DNA from: Micrococcales bacterium KH10
GTDB taxonomy: Bacteria > Actinomycetota > Actinomycetes > Actinomycetales > Cellulomonadaceae
NCBI GenBank assembly: GCA_900188465.1
Contig: FZPE01000002.1
Location: 439,489 to 503,488 of the forward strand
Reading direction: 5' to 3'
DNA length: 64,000 bases
Shown: positions 37,785-46,034 of the stretch, piece after piece
Layout: each line of letters opens with the position of its first letter
Numbering within the stretch: position 1 is the first letter of the stretch
The notes under the pieces: model-generated
Told to the model about the DNA's origin: nothing
Database searches by the model: none
The model's input: only the letters and a program-made list of their open reading frames with translations
Program-made: the position numbers and the translations under genes

Positions 37785-39290
37785 TTATAGTTCGTCAGGA
37801 CAGCACGCCAAGATGTCCCCAGCTGCCGTCAATGAGGGCGATTCGGTTCGAACCGCCGGATTACATTGTTCCCTATGAGACGCCGCAATGGCACTATGAA
37901 CGCGAAACCGAGCCATGACAAGGCCAGATGCGGACATGGTCGCGGCGTCTGCATTGTTGGAAAACGCCCCGATGAGCCACGCGACTAAAACTGCGAGTAC
38001 CAGTATGGCTAAAACTACCGCTTGCCAGGACCAGCGGCCCACCCGTTGTCCCGTCGTAGTCGACGAGCGGCGACCCCGCTGCGGAGCGGGAGCTGTGTTA
38101 CCGCCGCGGTTTGTGGCGGTGGATTGGCCACGAGATGCCTGACCTGTCGCCGCGCCACTATGTCCGTTAGAGCTTGGACGCGTCCCTGACCGGGGAGCGG
38201 CAGGTGGGCGAGGTCCCGTGGGCGGGCGAGGACCTGCGGCCGCCGGTGGGGTGCTGGCTGGTCGCGCATTTGCGTTGCCCACTGGCTGTGCTGGAGTGGG
38301 GTTCTGCACGGGGGTGTTGCGTACCGGCGTGTTGCCGGCCGGATTTTGCACCGGAGCATTACGTACCGGAGTGTTACGTACTGGTGTGTTGTGCGCCGGG
38401 GGGTTGACCGCGCGCTGTGGCCCGCTGGGTGCACCCACTGAACCTAACCAGGGATTCTTGCGGTAGCGCGCGCCGATCTCGTCCAGCATCACGGCCAACT
38501 GCGCCCCGGAACGTGGCCGGTCAGATGGGTCTTTCGCCAGCATGCGCGTCACCAGAGCCGCGACATCTGGCGGTACTGAGCTGGATAGTGCGGGCACTGG
38601 CTCGTTGACATGTGCGACCGCGATGTCGACCGCGGTCTTGCCGGTAAAGGGTCGATGTCCGACGAGGGCCTCATAGGCGATCACGCCGAGTGCATAGATG
38701 TCAGACGACGGCGTCGCAGGCTTGCCCACTGCCTGCTCTGGCGATAAGTACTGCGCGGTTCCCATCACCATGCCAGTTGCGGTCATCGGCGCCTGGTCGG
38801 CGGCCAGTGATACCCCGAAGTCGGTGATCTTCACCTCGCCGCTACGTTCCAGCAAAATGTTTCCAGGCTTGACATCGCGGTGCACCACGCCAGCAACGTG
38901 AGCGGAATGCAGTGCTCGTGCCGCCTGGGCCAGGATGTCCAACGTACGATCCAACGGCAGTACCGGGGAACGCTCCAGCAGATCGCTCATGGGCTCACCG
39001 ATGATCAACTCCATGACCAGGTAGCCGATGCCGTCCTTCTCGCCGTAGTCATACAGTTGCGCGATACCCGAGTTCGACAGCGACGCCGCATTGCGGGCCT
39101 CAGTACGCAACCGTGCCAAGAAATCGGTGTTCCCAGCGAATTCGGCCTTGAGCACTTTGATCGCCACATCACGCGACAATGAAGTGTCCTGCGCGACCCA
39201 CACCTCCCCCATACCGCCAACCGCGATTTGGCGAACAAGTCGATACCTGTCCCCGAAAATCAGTCCGGGACCTGGTACTGGTACGGTCAT
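37785..39290 (-). CDS. pknA: Ser/Thr protein kinase PknA
   Basis: A 501-residue kinase that phosphorylates cell division and cell-shape proteins. The kinase domain has AVGGMGEVWVAQD, VAIKVLKAEF, HRDVKPGNILLE, DFGVSLA and [14 protein letters not shown] proline-rich linker with degenerate NTPVR repeats leads to one membrane segment (WQAVVLAILVLAVLVAWLIGAF, quoted as a position around residue 435). The 60 residues after it (MARFRVHSAIAASHREQ... CCPDEL) do not resemble known PknA ends and include three cysteines, so the last part may be a shifted or newly extended end. I chose the ATG at 39290, which overlaps the pbpA stop as ATGA; a GTG one codon earlier is possible. Confidence 0.9.
   Translation of the reverse strand: MTVPVPGPGLIFGDRYRLVRQIAVGGMGEVWVAQDTSLSRDVAIKVLKAEFAGNTDFLARLRTEARNAASLSNSGIAQLYDYGEKDGIGYLVMELIIGEPMSDLLERSPVLPLDRTLDILAQAARALHSAHVAGVVHRDVKPGNILLERSGEVKITDFGVSLAADQAPMTATGMVMGTAQYLSPEQAVGKPATPSSDIYALGVIAYEALVGHRPFTGKTAVDIAVAHVNEPVPALSSSVPPDVAALVTRMLAKDPSDRPRSGAQLAVMLDEIGARYRKNPWLGSVGAPSGPQRAVNPPAHNTPVRNTPVRNAPVQNPAGNTPVRNTPVQNPTPAQPVGNANARPASTPPAAAGPRPPTGPRPPAAPRSGTRPSSNGHSGAATGQASRGQSTATNRGGNTAPAPQRGRRSSTTTGQRVGRWSWQAVVLAILVLAVLVAWLIGAFSNNADAATMSASGLVMARFRVHSAIAASHREQCNPAVRTESPSLTAAGDILACCPDEL
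38301..38393 (-). repeat. Degenerate 15-bp repeats encoding NTPVR in PknA
   Basis: Six degenerate units of about 15 bp encode NTPVR, NTPVR, NAPVQ, NPAG, NTPVR and NTPVQ in the linker between kinase and membrane segment. The units keep the frame, so length changes would alter only the linker. Confidence 0.7.
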
Positions 39291-40738
39291 CACTTCACCC
39301 CCGCTCGAAGCATTGCAGCGGCGACAGGCGCCGCAACAGCACCACCGGTCGCCTCATTTCCAGTGTTGCCGCCGTGTTCGACAACGACCGCAACCGCAAT
39401 CTGCGGGTCATTCGCGGGCGCAAAACCGGTGAACCATGCGTGTGGGGCCTGGTCAGCCGTGGTCTGGGCAGTACCGGTCTTGCCTGCCACGGAAACCCCG
39501 GAGATCTGAGCCCGAGTTCCGGTGCCGGACTCGACCACAGAGACCATCATCTCCGTCAGTTGCGCGGCGGTCGTCGACGAGAGAACTCGTCCCATCTCGT
39601 GCGGTTCGGTGCGCTCTGTCACTGACAACTCCGGGGTGCGAACCTGCTCGACCAGGTACGGCTCCATCATGATGCCGTTATTGGCGATGGACGCTGAAAT
39701 CAGGGCGACTTGCAGCGGTGTCACGCGTACGGAGCCCTGTCCGATCGCGGCGAGCACCGTCTGTGGCTCGTCAAGGTCGTCGGGGAACCGGCTTGCTGTG
39801 ACCGGGAGCGGAACGTTGACGGACTCATTGAAGCCAAAACGCTCCGCCTGAGCGCGCAACCGCTGCTCGCCCAGCTGATTCCCCAGATCGGCGAACGCCG
39901 TGTTGCAAGAGATCCGCAGCGCATCGGCAAGGTCGATCTTGCCGGAATTGCTGCACGCGCCGCCGCCGAAGTTGCCCAGAACGTTAGAGGACAACGGCAA
40001 CTGATAACCATCGGTGCCGTCGAGTTCGCTGAGATCCAGCCCGCTGCCCTCCAATGCCGCTGCGGCGGTCACCAGCTTGAATACCGAACCAGGGGGGTAG
40101 GTGTCGCCCGCGATAGCACGGTTGATCAACGGGTCGCCGTCGGCGTCCAAGAGCTCCTGGTAACGCTGAGCCGCAGCACCGCTTGAATGTGTGGCCAGGT
40201 CATTCGGGTCGTAGGTCGGGGACGAGACCATCGCCAAGATCGCACCCGTCTTGGTATCGACTGCCACGGCCGCTCCGCGCTGATCCCCCAGCGCCTTGGC
40301 TGCGGCTTCCTGCACATCCGGGTCGATCGTCAACTCGATAGATGAACCCTGCGGGTCATTCCCGCTGGTCAGATTCCGCAACCGGGTCAGCCACAGGGAA
40401 TCATCGGAACCATTGAGCACGTCATTGCTGAAACGCTCCAGGCCAGAACGACCCACCACCACCGAATAGAAACCGGTCAGCGGTGCGTACAGTTTGCCGT
40501 CGTCGTAAATTCGCTGATAGCCGTAGGCGTCGTCAGACGGTTCGGAATACGCCACTGCCGTATCAGCGACGATGATCGAACCGCGATGGTTGTTGAACTC
40601 CTGATAGATCGTGCGGCGGTTACGCGGATCGGCGTTTAACGAGGGCGCCTGGAAGAACTGGATCGTGGTCACCGCAACCAGCAGCGCCAGGAACAGCACG
40701 AGGGTCATCGCCGCGAGGCGGCGCAACGGAGTGTTCAT
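39290..40738 (-). CDS. pbpA: Penicillin-binding protein 2 (transpeptidase) PbpA
   Basis: A 482-residue class B transpeptidase that crosslinks peptidoglycan together with RodA. One N-terminal membrane anchor (MTLVLFLALLVAVTTIQFF) precedes the dimerisation domain with NHRGSIIVADTAVA. The transpeptidase has the active serine in PPGSVFKLVTAAAAL (SxxK), the second motif SCNTAF (SxN) and KTGTAQTT (KTG). All three motifs are intact. It overlaps pknA (ATGA) and rodA (start and stop share bases at 40735-40738), so the genes are translationally coupled. Confidence 0.93.
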   Translation of the reverse strand: MNTPLRRLAAMTLVLFLALLVAVTTIQFFQAPSLNADPRNRRTIYQEFNNHRGSIIVADTAVAYSEPSDDAYGYQRIYDDGKLYAPLTGFYSVVVGRSGLERFSNDVLNGSDDSLWLTRLRNLTSGNDPQGSSIELTIDPDVQEAAAKALGDQRGAAVAVDTKTGAILAMVSSPTYDPNDLATHSSGAAAQRYQELLDADGDPLINRAIAGDTYPPGSVFKLVTAAAALEGSGLDLSELDGTDGYQLPLSSNVLGNFGGGACSNSGKIDLADALRISCNTAFADLGNQLGEQRLRAQAERFGFNESVNVPLPVTASRFPDDLDEPQTVLAAIGQGSVRVTPLQVALISASIANNGIMMEPYLVEQVRTPELSVTERTEPHEMGRVLSSTTAAQLTEMMVSVVESGTGTRAQISGVSVAGKTGTAQTTADQAPHAWFTGFAPANDPQIAVAVVVEHGGNTGNEATGGAVAAPVAAAMLRAGVK

Positions 40739-42123
40739 CGCGCCTCCTCTAGCACTGGTTCGGGCTCGCTGTGGTCGCTATCGCGGCGCAGCGGCAGCGG
40801 ATGAGGCCGCCGGGCGTTATCCGAAATGCGCAGCAGCAGGGCGATGATGACCCAGTTCGCCAGCAGGGAAGAACCGCCATAGGCCAAGAATGGTGTGGTC
40901 AGACCGGTGATGGGGATGACTCGGGTCACTCCGCCGATCACCACGAAACATTGCCAGGCGAATGCGAAAGCCAGACCGCCCGCGAGCAATTTGCCGAACC
41001 CGTCGCGAGTTCCCACCGCAATGCGGAAACCGCGCTGAATGATGATCAGGTACAGTGCCAAAATCGCGATGATGCCGGTCAATCCCAGAACTTCGCCAAG
41101 TGAGGCCACCACAAAGTCGGAGTAAGAGAACGGTACGAGCTGCGGGAAGCCTCGTCCCCAACCGGTTCCGATCAAACCGCCGTTAGCCATGCCGAACATA
41201 CCGCCCACCAACTGCGCCGAACCGCCAACAGCGTTGTAGACCGAATCGTCCATCGCGTTGATCCAGCCGTTGAAACGCGCGGCGACGTGGCTGAAGGCCT
41301 GCACTGCGGCGAAAGCCGCAACACCGAAGAGCCCCAATCCGACGATGATCCACGAGATTCGCTCCGTGGCGATATACAGCATCCCCAGGAACATCCCGAA
41401 AAACAGCAGGGATGTGCCCAGGTCGCGTTGGAGCACCAACACGGCGATAGAAATGCCGAGAGCGAGCAGCAGCGGACCGAAGTCACGCAACCGTGGCAGT
41501 TGCAGACCGAGCACCTTGCGTCCGGCCAACGCCAATGTGTCGCGATTGGTCACCAGGTAGCCCGCGCAGAACATCGCGAAGGCGATCTTCGCCAACTCGG
41601 CGGGCTGGAAGGAGGCCGGGCCGAGACGCACCCAGATTCGAGCGCCGTTGATCTCAACGCCGATCCCAGGCAGCAACGGCAAGATCAGCAGGATCGCACC
41701 GGCCAGCAGCGCAACGTAGGTATAACGTCGCAACGTACGATGATCGCGCAGCACGATCAACACTGCACAAGCGGCAGCGATTGAGATGAGAGTCCACACC
41801 ATCTGACGCGATGCCAGGGAGTTCTGCGGGTCAGTGACCAAGTTGATCTGGAAGATCATCGCCAAGCCGATGCTGTTGAGCGTGATGGCCACGGGCAGCA
41901 GCACCGGGTCGGCATAGGGCGCCCGCCAGCGGATGACGACATGCATCACAAAGGCGATAGCGACCAGTGCGAGACAGTCGCGATAGAACGTCCCCGGGAG
42001 GGAATCGTTGACGGTCAGACCGACCAGCGCGTAGGCACTGACACCCAAAACGAGACTGATCAGAAGCAGGCCGAATTCGCTTGCTCGGCCAGCCGGAACC
42101 GGTGTGGGTTCAACGGTTGCCAT
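40735..42123 (-). CDS. rodA: Peptidoglycan glycosyltransferase RodA (SEDS family)
   Basis: A 462-residue SEDS-family glycan polymerase with about 12 membrane segments, partner of PbpA. Family features include RIWVRLGPASFQPAELAKIAFAMF, quoted in part, with the ARLGPASFQPAELAK-type motif after helix 5 that carries catalytic residues. Others are DLGTSLLFFGMFLG and ITGLTTPFLAYGGSSLLANW near the end. The N-terminus is cytoplasmic and short; the C-terminal tail is acidic. Its start shares one base with the pstP stop. Confidence 0.92.
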   Translation of the reverse strand: MATVEPTPVPAGRASEFGLLLISLVLGVSAYALVGLTVNDSLPGTFYRDCLALVAIAFVMHVVIRWRAPYADPVLLPVAITLNSIGLAMIFQINLVTDPQNSLASRQMVWTLISIAAACAVLIVLRDHRTLRRYTYVALLAGAILLILPLLPGIGVEINGARIWVRLGPASFQPAELAKIAFAMFCAGYLVTNRDTLALAGRKVLGLQLPRLRDFGPLLLALGISIAVLVLQRDLGTSLLFFGMFLGMLYIATERISWIIVGLGLFGVAAFAAVQAFSHVAARFNGWINAMDDSVYNAVGGSAQLVGGMFGMANGGLIGTGWGRGFPQLVPFSYSDFVVASLGEVLGLTGIIAILALYLIIIQRGFRIAVGTRDGFGKLLAGGLAFAFAWQCFVVIGGVTRVIPITGLTTPFLAYGGSSLLANWVIIALLLRISDNARRPHPLPLRRDSDHSEPEPVLEEAR

Positions 42124-43481
42124 CAGCCATTCTCCGCTGGTGGTGAGGTGGTCTGATCGGTCGTGGCGTCAGGTTCCGCGGGTGTGGTCGGCTGCTGCGG
42201 ATCGTCCCCGGGTTCGGCGGGGTCTGCGACCTGGTCCGTGTTGCTGTGGATCTCATCCCACTTCGCGACGATGTCCTCGTACGAGTTCGCGGTGATGGAC
42301 GAGTTCGAAAGCGGCGGCTGCGCAAACGCCGGCAGATCGGTCAGATTCGTGCCGGTGTACTCCACGGGGTGTGACAGCGACAACGGGCCGAGGGTCTGCG
42401 GAATCCCGCGGTAGATCACGACCTGTCCGTCGACCACTGAAAGGTAGTACTGCTGCTGGGTCCACTGGTATCCGAACCAGCCGCCACCAGCCAGGAGTCC
42501 AAGGCTGAGCAGAGCGATCAGGACGGTCAGCCAGCGCCGCCGCCGTGGCGCCGCATCGAGTTGCAGTTCTATCGCCTCGTCGGTGGTTTCGTCGGTGGCC
42601 TCGTCCTTGGTGACCCCGGCACGGACCTCCGCGGCCAAGGAGGCTGCCCGGGCGGCCGGTCCATCCTTCGCGGCGGTGCGATTGTCGCGGCTGGCGGCCG
42701 CCGCACCGACTACCGTGACCGACTGGTCAGGGACGTCGCTTTCCGGCAATTCATCCAGGTCCACCACATCGGCGACAATGCAGGTGACGTTGTCCGGTCC
42801 GCCAGCGCGCAGCGCCAGCTGCAGCAGCTTCTCGACGCATTCGTGCGGATCCTCGATGTCACGCAGCGTGCGTTCAATCGTGCTGCGCGCCACATAGCCG
42901 CTCAAACCGTCCGAACACAACAACCAGCGGTCTCCGGGGCGGGCCTCGCGCAGTGACACATCGGGACTCAACTCAACCTCGAAGTCACCTAGAACCCGCA
43001 TCACAACGGAACGTTGCGGGTGGCTCTCAGCTTCTTCCGGGGTGATCCGTCCCGTGTCCACCAGGTGCTGTACGAAGGTGTGGTCAACCGTGACCTGGGT
43101 GAACTCGTCGTCATGAAGAAGATAAGCGCGCGAATCTCCCATATGGGCCATCGCCAACTTGTTGCCGGACCGCAAAATAGCGGTGATCGTTGTGCCCATG
43201 CCGGCAAGTTTGGGATTCGCCCGGGCATGATCGACGAGGTCCAAGCGGGCCGATTCGATCGTCTCTTCCAGACGAGTCAAAATATCGCCCGACCCCACCG
43301 CCTCATCATCGAGCGGAGCCAGGTTTGCAATCGCCAAGGAACTAGCGGTGTCCCCGCCCGCGTGGCCGCCCATGCCGTCCGCGACGGCAAGCAGATGCGG
43401 CCCGGCATACGCCGAATCCTGGTTGTTGGCGCGCACCAGGCCGACATCGGATACGGCTGCATAGCGGAAGGCGATCGACAT
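42123..43481 (-). CDS. pstP: PP2C-family Ser/Thr phosphatase PstP
   Basis: A 452-residue metal-dependent phosphatase that reverses PknA/PknB phosphorylation. The catalytic domain (residues 1-235) has RANNQDSAYAG, AVADGMGGHAGGD, GTTITAI, MGDSRAYL and LLCSDGLSGYV, all with the metal-binding aspartates. A polar linker, one membrane segment (WLTVLIALLSLGLLAGGGWFGY), and an extracytoplasmic domain (VVDGQVVIYRGIPQTLGPLSL) that starts 13 residues later follow. This is the usual actinobacterial PstP layout. The tail is rich in proline, threonine and acidic residues. Confidence 0.92.
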   Translation of the reverse strand: MSIAFRYAAVSDVGLVRANNQDSAYAGPHLLAVADGMGGHAGGDTASSLAIANLAPLDDEAVGSGDILTRLEETIESARLDLVDHARANPKLAGMGTTITAILRSGNKLAMAHMGDSRAYLLHDDEFTQVTVDHTFVQHLVDTGRITPEEAESHPQRSVVMRVLGDFEVELSPDVSLREARPGDRWLLCSDGLSGYVARSTIERTLRDIEDPHECVEKLLQLALRAGGPDNVTCIVADVVDLDELPESDVPDQSVTVVGAAAASRDNRTAAKDGPAARAASLAAEVRAGVTKDEATDETTDEAIELQLDAAPRRRRWLTVLIALLSLGLLAGGGWFGYQWTQQQYYLSVVDGQVVIYRGIPQTLGPLSLSHPVEYTGTNLTDLPAFAQPPLSNSSITANSYEDIVAKWDEIHSNTDQVADPAEPGDDPQQPTTPAEPDATTDQTTSPPAENG

Positions 43482-43487
43482 TCGTTG

Positions 43488-43964
43488 CTACTTCCGTAAT
43501 TCGACGACGCTTTGGCCGATTTGGACTGAGGTTCCCAGGGACAACGGTTGCGGGCCTTCGAGGCGCTCCCCGTCAACAAAGGTGCCGTTCGTTGAACCTA
43601 GGTCCTCAACGTACCAGCCTCCCTGATGCGGATAAATACGCGCATGGCGGCTAGAGGCGTAATCGTCTTCGACCACGAGCGCGCAATCCGGTGCTCGTCC
43701 GACGACGACGGAGACATTGCCCAACGGCAATGTGGTGCCTTTGAGAGGGCCTTCGGTCACTACGAGCACCCGACGTGGCGTTGTGGTGGTACTGCGGGCA
43801 CTGCGGGACGAGGCAGGCGCCTCAGCCGGTACGGGCCGCTGTCGACGCGCGGTGATCTTGGTGCCATACAGGTCGCGGCGCAGCACGTTAATCACGGCGA
43901 GGACGAAGATCCACAACAAACCCAGATAGGCCAGGCGAAGTAATGTGAAGGTCAGTTCATTCAT
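43488..43964 (-). CDS. fhaB: FHA-domain membrane protein FhaB (FipA-like)
   Basis: A 158-residue protein with one N-terminal membrane segment (LLRLAYLGLLWIFVLAVINVL) and a C-terminal FHA domain that binds phosphothreonine. The FHA signature is VVVGRAPDCALVVEDDYASSRHARI and LGSTNGTFVDGERL, taken here as two short motifs. In mycobacteria FhaB is a PknA/PknB partner in division. I chose the ATG at 43964 (MNELTFTLL), since the 13 upstream codons overlap the end of fhaA. Start spacing to fhaA is 10 bp. Confidence 0.9.
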   Translation of the reverse strand: MNELTFTLLRLAYLGLLWIFVLAVINVLRRDLYGTKITARRQRPVPAEAPASSRSARSTTTTPRRVLVVTEGPLKGTTLPLGNVSVVVGRAPDCALVVEDDYASSRHARIYPHQGGWYVEDLGSTNGTFVDGERLEGPQPLSLGTSVQIGQSVVELRK

Positions 43965-43974
43965 TGGCGGGCGC

Positions 43975-44673
43975 TCACCCGTCATCTTCAACTGGTTCGG
44001 CATCCCAGAACAAGATGCGAGTGCGTCCGATCGTCAATGTGTTGCCATCGACGAGTGTCGCTGCCGGAACCTGATGCCCTTCGACGTAAAGACCATTCGT
44101 TGATCCGAGGTCAGTTGCGACAACGCCGTGCGATCCGATGCGGAATTCGAGGTGCCGTCTTGAGATACCTGGATCGTCCACCACGATATCCGCTTCAGAG
44201 CCGCGGCCGATTACCGTGACTTGCCCTGTCAGCAGATAGCGCTGGCCGTCGATGTCGATCATGGGGTGGCGTCCATTGCTTCCGGTTGACGGCGCGACCG
44301 AGGAACGGACGGTTTGTGAAGCGAGTTTGAACTGCCCGGCGTGTAGCGAAGTGTCTGCCGCGAAATCGACCGAGACCGCTCCGACGAGCGCATAACTGAG
44401 CTTTGTCGCGTGCTGGGTCAGCATTTCGGCCAACTCAATGGCCAGAGCCTCACGTCCCCACGACTCGATCAACTGCAGATCAGTGGTCGCAACCTTGAAG
44501 TGGTAGACGTTAGGCACCACTGTGCGCTCGCGATCGAGCGCCATCGCCTTGTCATCAGCCTCTTTACGTACCGCACTGGCCAGCTCGACGGGTTTGAGTT
44601 GACTGCGGGACCGCTTGAACGAACTGTTGACGACTTTCTCTACGCCACGTTCGATCCTATCGAGGACTCCCAT
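43975..44673 (-). CDS. fhaA: FhaA, DUF3662 plus FHA-domain protein
   Basis: A 232-residue cytoplasmic protein and first gene of the elongation operon. Residues 1-125 are DUF3662 (MGVLDRIERGVEKVVNSSFK start); the rest is an FHA domain with VIGRGSEADIVVDDPGISRRH and LGSTNGLYVEGHQV. FhaA binds phosphorylated partners such as the lipid II flippase MviN in mycobacteria. The usual long glycine/proline-rich linker of FhaA is nearly absent, so this version is compact. The 190-bp gap upstream, shared with ung, contains TTGACA at 44785-44780 on the minus strand but no good -10, so I do not call that promoter. Confidence 0.9.
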   Translation of the reverse strand: MGVLDRIERGVEKVVNSSFKRSRSQLKPVELASAVRKEADDKAMALDRERTVVPNVYHFKVATTDLQLIESWGREALAIELAEMLTQHATKLSYALVGAVSVDFAADTSLHAGQFKLASQTVRSSVAPSTGSNGRHPMIDIDGQRYLLTGQVTVIGRGSEADIVVDDPGISRRHLEFRIGSHGVVATDLGSTNGLYVEGHQVPAATLVDGNTLTIGRTRILFWDAEPVEDDG

Positions 44674-44864
44674 GTCACCTCCCTAGTACCTATGTCGCGC
44701 GATGTCGCCTGCAGCTTTCGAACCACTACGAGTGCGCACCGGGCTGTGGGCATTCCTACACTGATGGTATCGGTGAACATGTCAATTGGCGCGTAGCCCG
44801 TCCGTGAGGTGTGCCGAATAGTCATACTCAACGTTTGTGCTGATGAGATCGATAGGGTTTTCAA

Positions 44865-45539
44865 ATGACTCCTCAACCGCTTGAATCGCTGATTGATCCT
44901 GGCTGGGCGCGCGCTTTGGCACCGGTGCGCGAACAGATCGGTGCGATGGGAGACTTCCTGCGCGCCGAGGTCGCAGCAGGTCGGCAATACTTGCCAGCCT
45001 CGAACCATGTGCTGCGTGCTTTCACCTATCCGTTTGAGTCCGTCAAAGTGCTGATCGTCGGACAAGACCCCTACCCGACACCGGGCAATGCGGTGGGACT
45101 TTCCTTCGCCGTCGCACCCGGCGTGGCGTTGCCGGCGTCCCTGCGCAACATTTATGAGGAACTGGTTTCCGATCTGGCGGTTCCCAACCCCAGTAACGGT
45201 GACCTGTCGCCGTGGAGTGAGCGCGGCGTGATGCTGCTCAACCGAGTGCTGACGGTTCAACCCAACAAGGCTGGATCACATCGCCGCAAGGGGTGGGAAG
45301 CCGTCACGGAATGTGCGATCGATGCTCTGGTCGCGCGAGGCACGCCATTGGTCGCCGTACTGTGGGGCAACGATGCGCAGACCCTGCGGTCGCGGCTGGG
45401 TAACGTGCCCGCTGTTGCGTCGGTACACCCGTCGCCGCTGTCCGCGCACCGCGGGTTCTTCGGCTCGCGGCCGTTCTCGCGGGTGAACGAGTTGTTGGCG
45501 GCGCAGGGCGCGGAGCCGGTGGACTGGGCCCTGCCGTAG
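44865..45539 (+). CDS. ung: Uracil-DNA glycosylase family 1
   Basis: A 224-residue enzyme that removes uracil from DNA. The catalytic aspartate is in [20 protein letters not shown] (water-activating loop), and the DNA-intercalation loop is [19 protein letters not shown] with the catalytic histidine. [11 protein letters not shown] and [10 protein letters not shown] also match family 1. The start ATG at 44865 is the first in frame and gives the normal length. It is divergent from fhaA and followed by a 231-bp gap with repeat copy 2 and the tRNA promoter. Confidence 0.92.
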   Translation: MTPQPLESLIDPGWARALAPVREQIGAMGDFLRAEVAAGRQYLPASNHVLRAFTYPFESVKVLIVGQDPYPTPGNAVGLSFAVAPGVALPASLRNIYEELVSDLAVPNPSNGDLSPWSERGVMLLNRVLTVQPNKAGSHRRKGWEAVTECAIDALVARGTPLVAVLWGNDAQTLRSRLGNVPAVASVHPSPLSAHRGFFGSRPFSRVNELLAAQGAEPVDWALP

Positions 45540-45630
45540 CGCGCTGCCTTGCGGCGGTTCGCCCTGTCGGGGTGGGTCGTGCGTTGTCGTGAACCTGCCG
45601 AGGGGTTGCGCCTGTGCTTGTGCTTGCGCT

Positions 45631-45703
45631 CTGTAGAAGTGGTCGGGTTTTGTAAAAGTGGCCCAGGCGTTTACCGGCCACAAATACAAAACTTGGCCAC
45701 AAC
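45631..45703 (-). repeat. 73-bp dispersed repeat, copy 2
   Basis: This is the inverted partner of 17631-17703, identical at 61 of 73 positions with no gap. It lies between ung and tRNA-Leu, 67 bp upstream of the tRNA. The core GTGGCCGGTAAACGCCTG (minus strand) is unchanged between copies. Confidence 0.7.
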
Positions 45704-45754
45704 TCGCGAGTAGGGGGAGCCGGGACGATTGGCCATCAAGGGCTAGGTAAGTGT

Positions 45755-45760
45755 TATGAT
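45755..45760 (+). promoter_or_regulatory. -10 element of tRNA-Leu promoter
   Basis: TATGAT matches the -10 consensus at five of six positions and lies 10 bases before the mature tRNA 5' end, the distance expected for transcription starting a few bases upstream. No strong -35 is seen; TTGGCC at 45729 is 20 bases away. Confidence 0.5.
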
Positions 45761-45770
45761 TCTTCGGCAC

Positions 45771-45853
45771 GCGTGAGTGGCGGAATGGCAGACGCGCTGG
45801 CTTCAGGTGCCAGTGCCCGCAAGGGCGTGGGGGTTCAAGTCCCCCCTCACGCA
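45771..45853 (+). tRNA. leuT: tRNA-Leu(CAG)
   Basis: The acceptor stem pairs GCGTGAG with CTCACGC, and A is the discriminator base. The anticodon stem CTGGC/GCCAG encloses the loop TTCAGGT, giving anticodon CAG. A long variable arm (TGCCCGCAAGGGCG) makes it a class II leucine tRNA of 83 bases. The T arm is GGGGG-TTCAAGT-CCCCC. CCA is not encoded. tRNA-Leu(CAG) in this position after fhaA matches leuT of mycobacteria. Confidence 0.95.
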
Positions 45854-45854
45854 C

Positions 45855-45910
45855 GCGAATGAAATGGCCCCTGACCTGGGATTTTATCTCTTGGGTTAGG
45901 GGTCATTCGC
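45855..45910. terminator. Inverted repeat just after tRNA-Leu
   Basis: GCGAATGA with CCCCTGACC (45855-45877) pairs with GGTTAGGGG and TCATTCGC (45894-45910) around an AT-rich centre (ATTTTATCTC). The first base lies one base after the tRNA discriminator. It is probably the tRNA terminator, without a long T-run outside the stem, or a remnant of an integrated element. Confidence 0.55.
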
Positions 45911-46034
45911 GTCGGAAGTGAAGCGGCGAACGCTCGATGAGCCTCCTTGCGGATGCGCCTCAGCCATTTGGTTGATCTTCGTTTCATCCCGTTTCGCGAT
46001 GTTCACAACCGCCGTGCCTGGTGGAGTTGATGGC

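Noticed and set aside
44757-44785. Promoter with TTGACA upstream of fhaA
   Set aside because: No acceptable -10 lies at 16-19 bases (best AGTGTA), so I do not call it.
45276-45854. Minus-strand open frames over ung and tRNA-Leu
   Set aside because: They are antisense to a well-supported gene and a tRNA.
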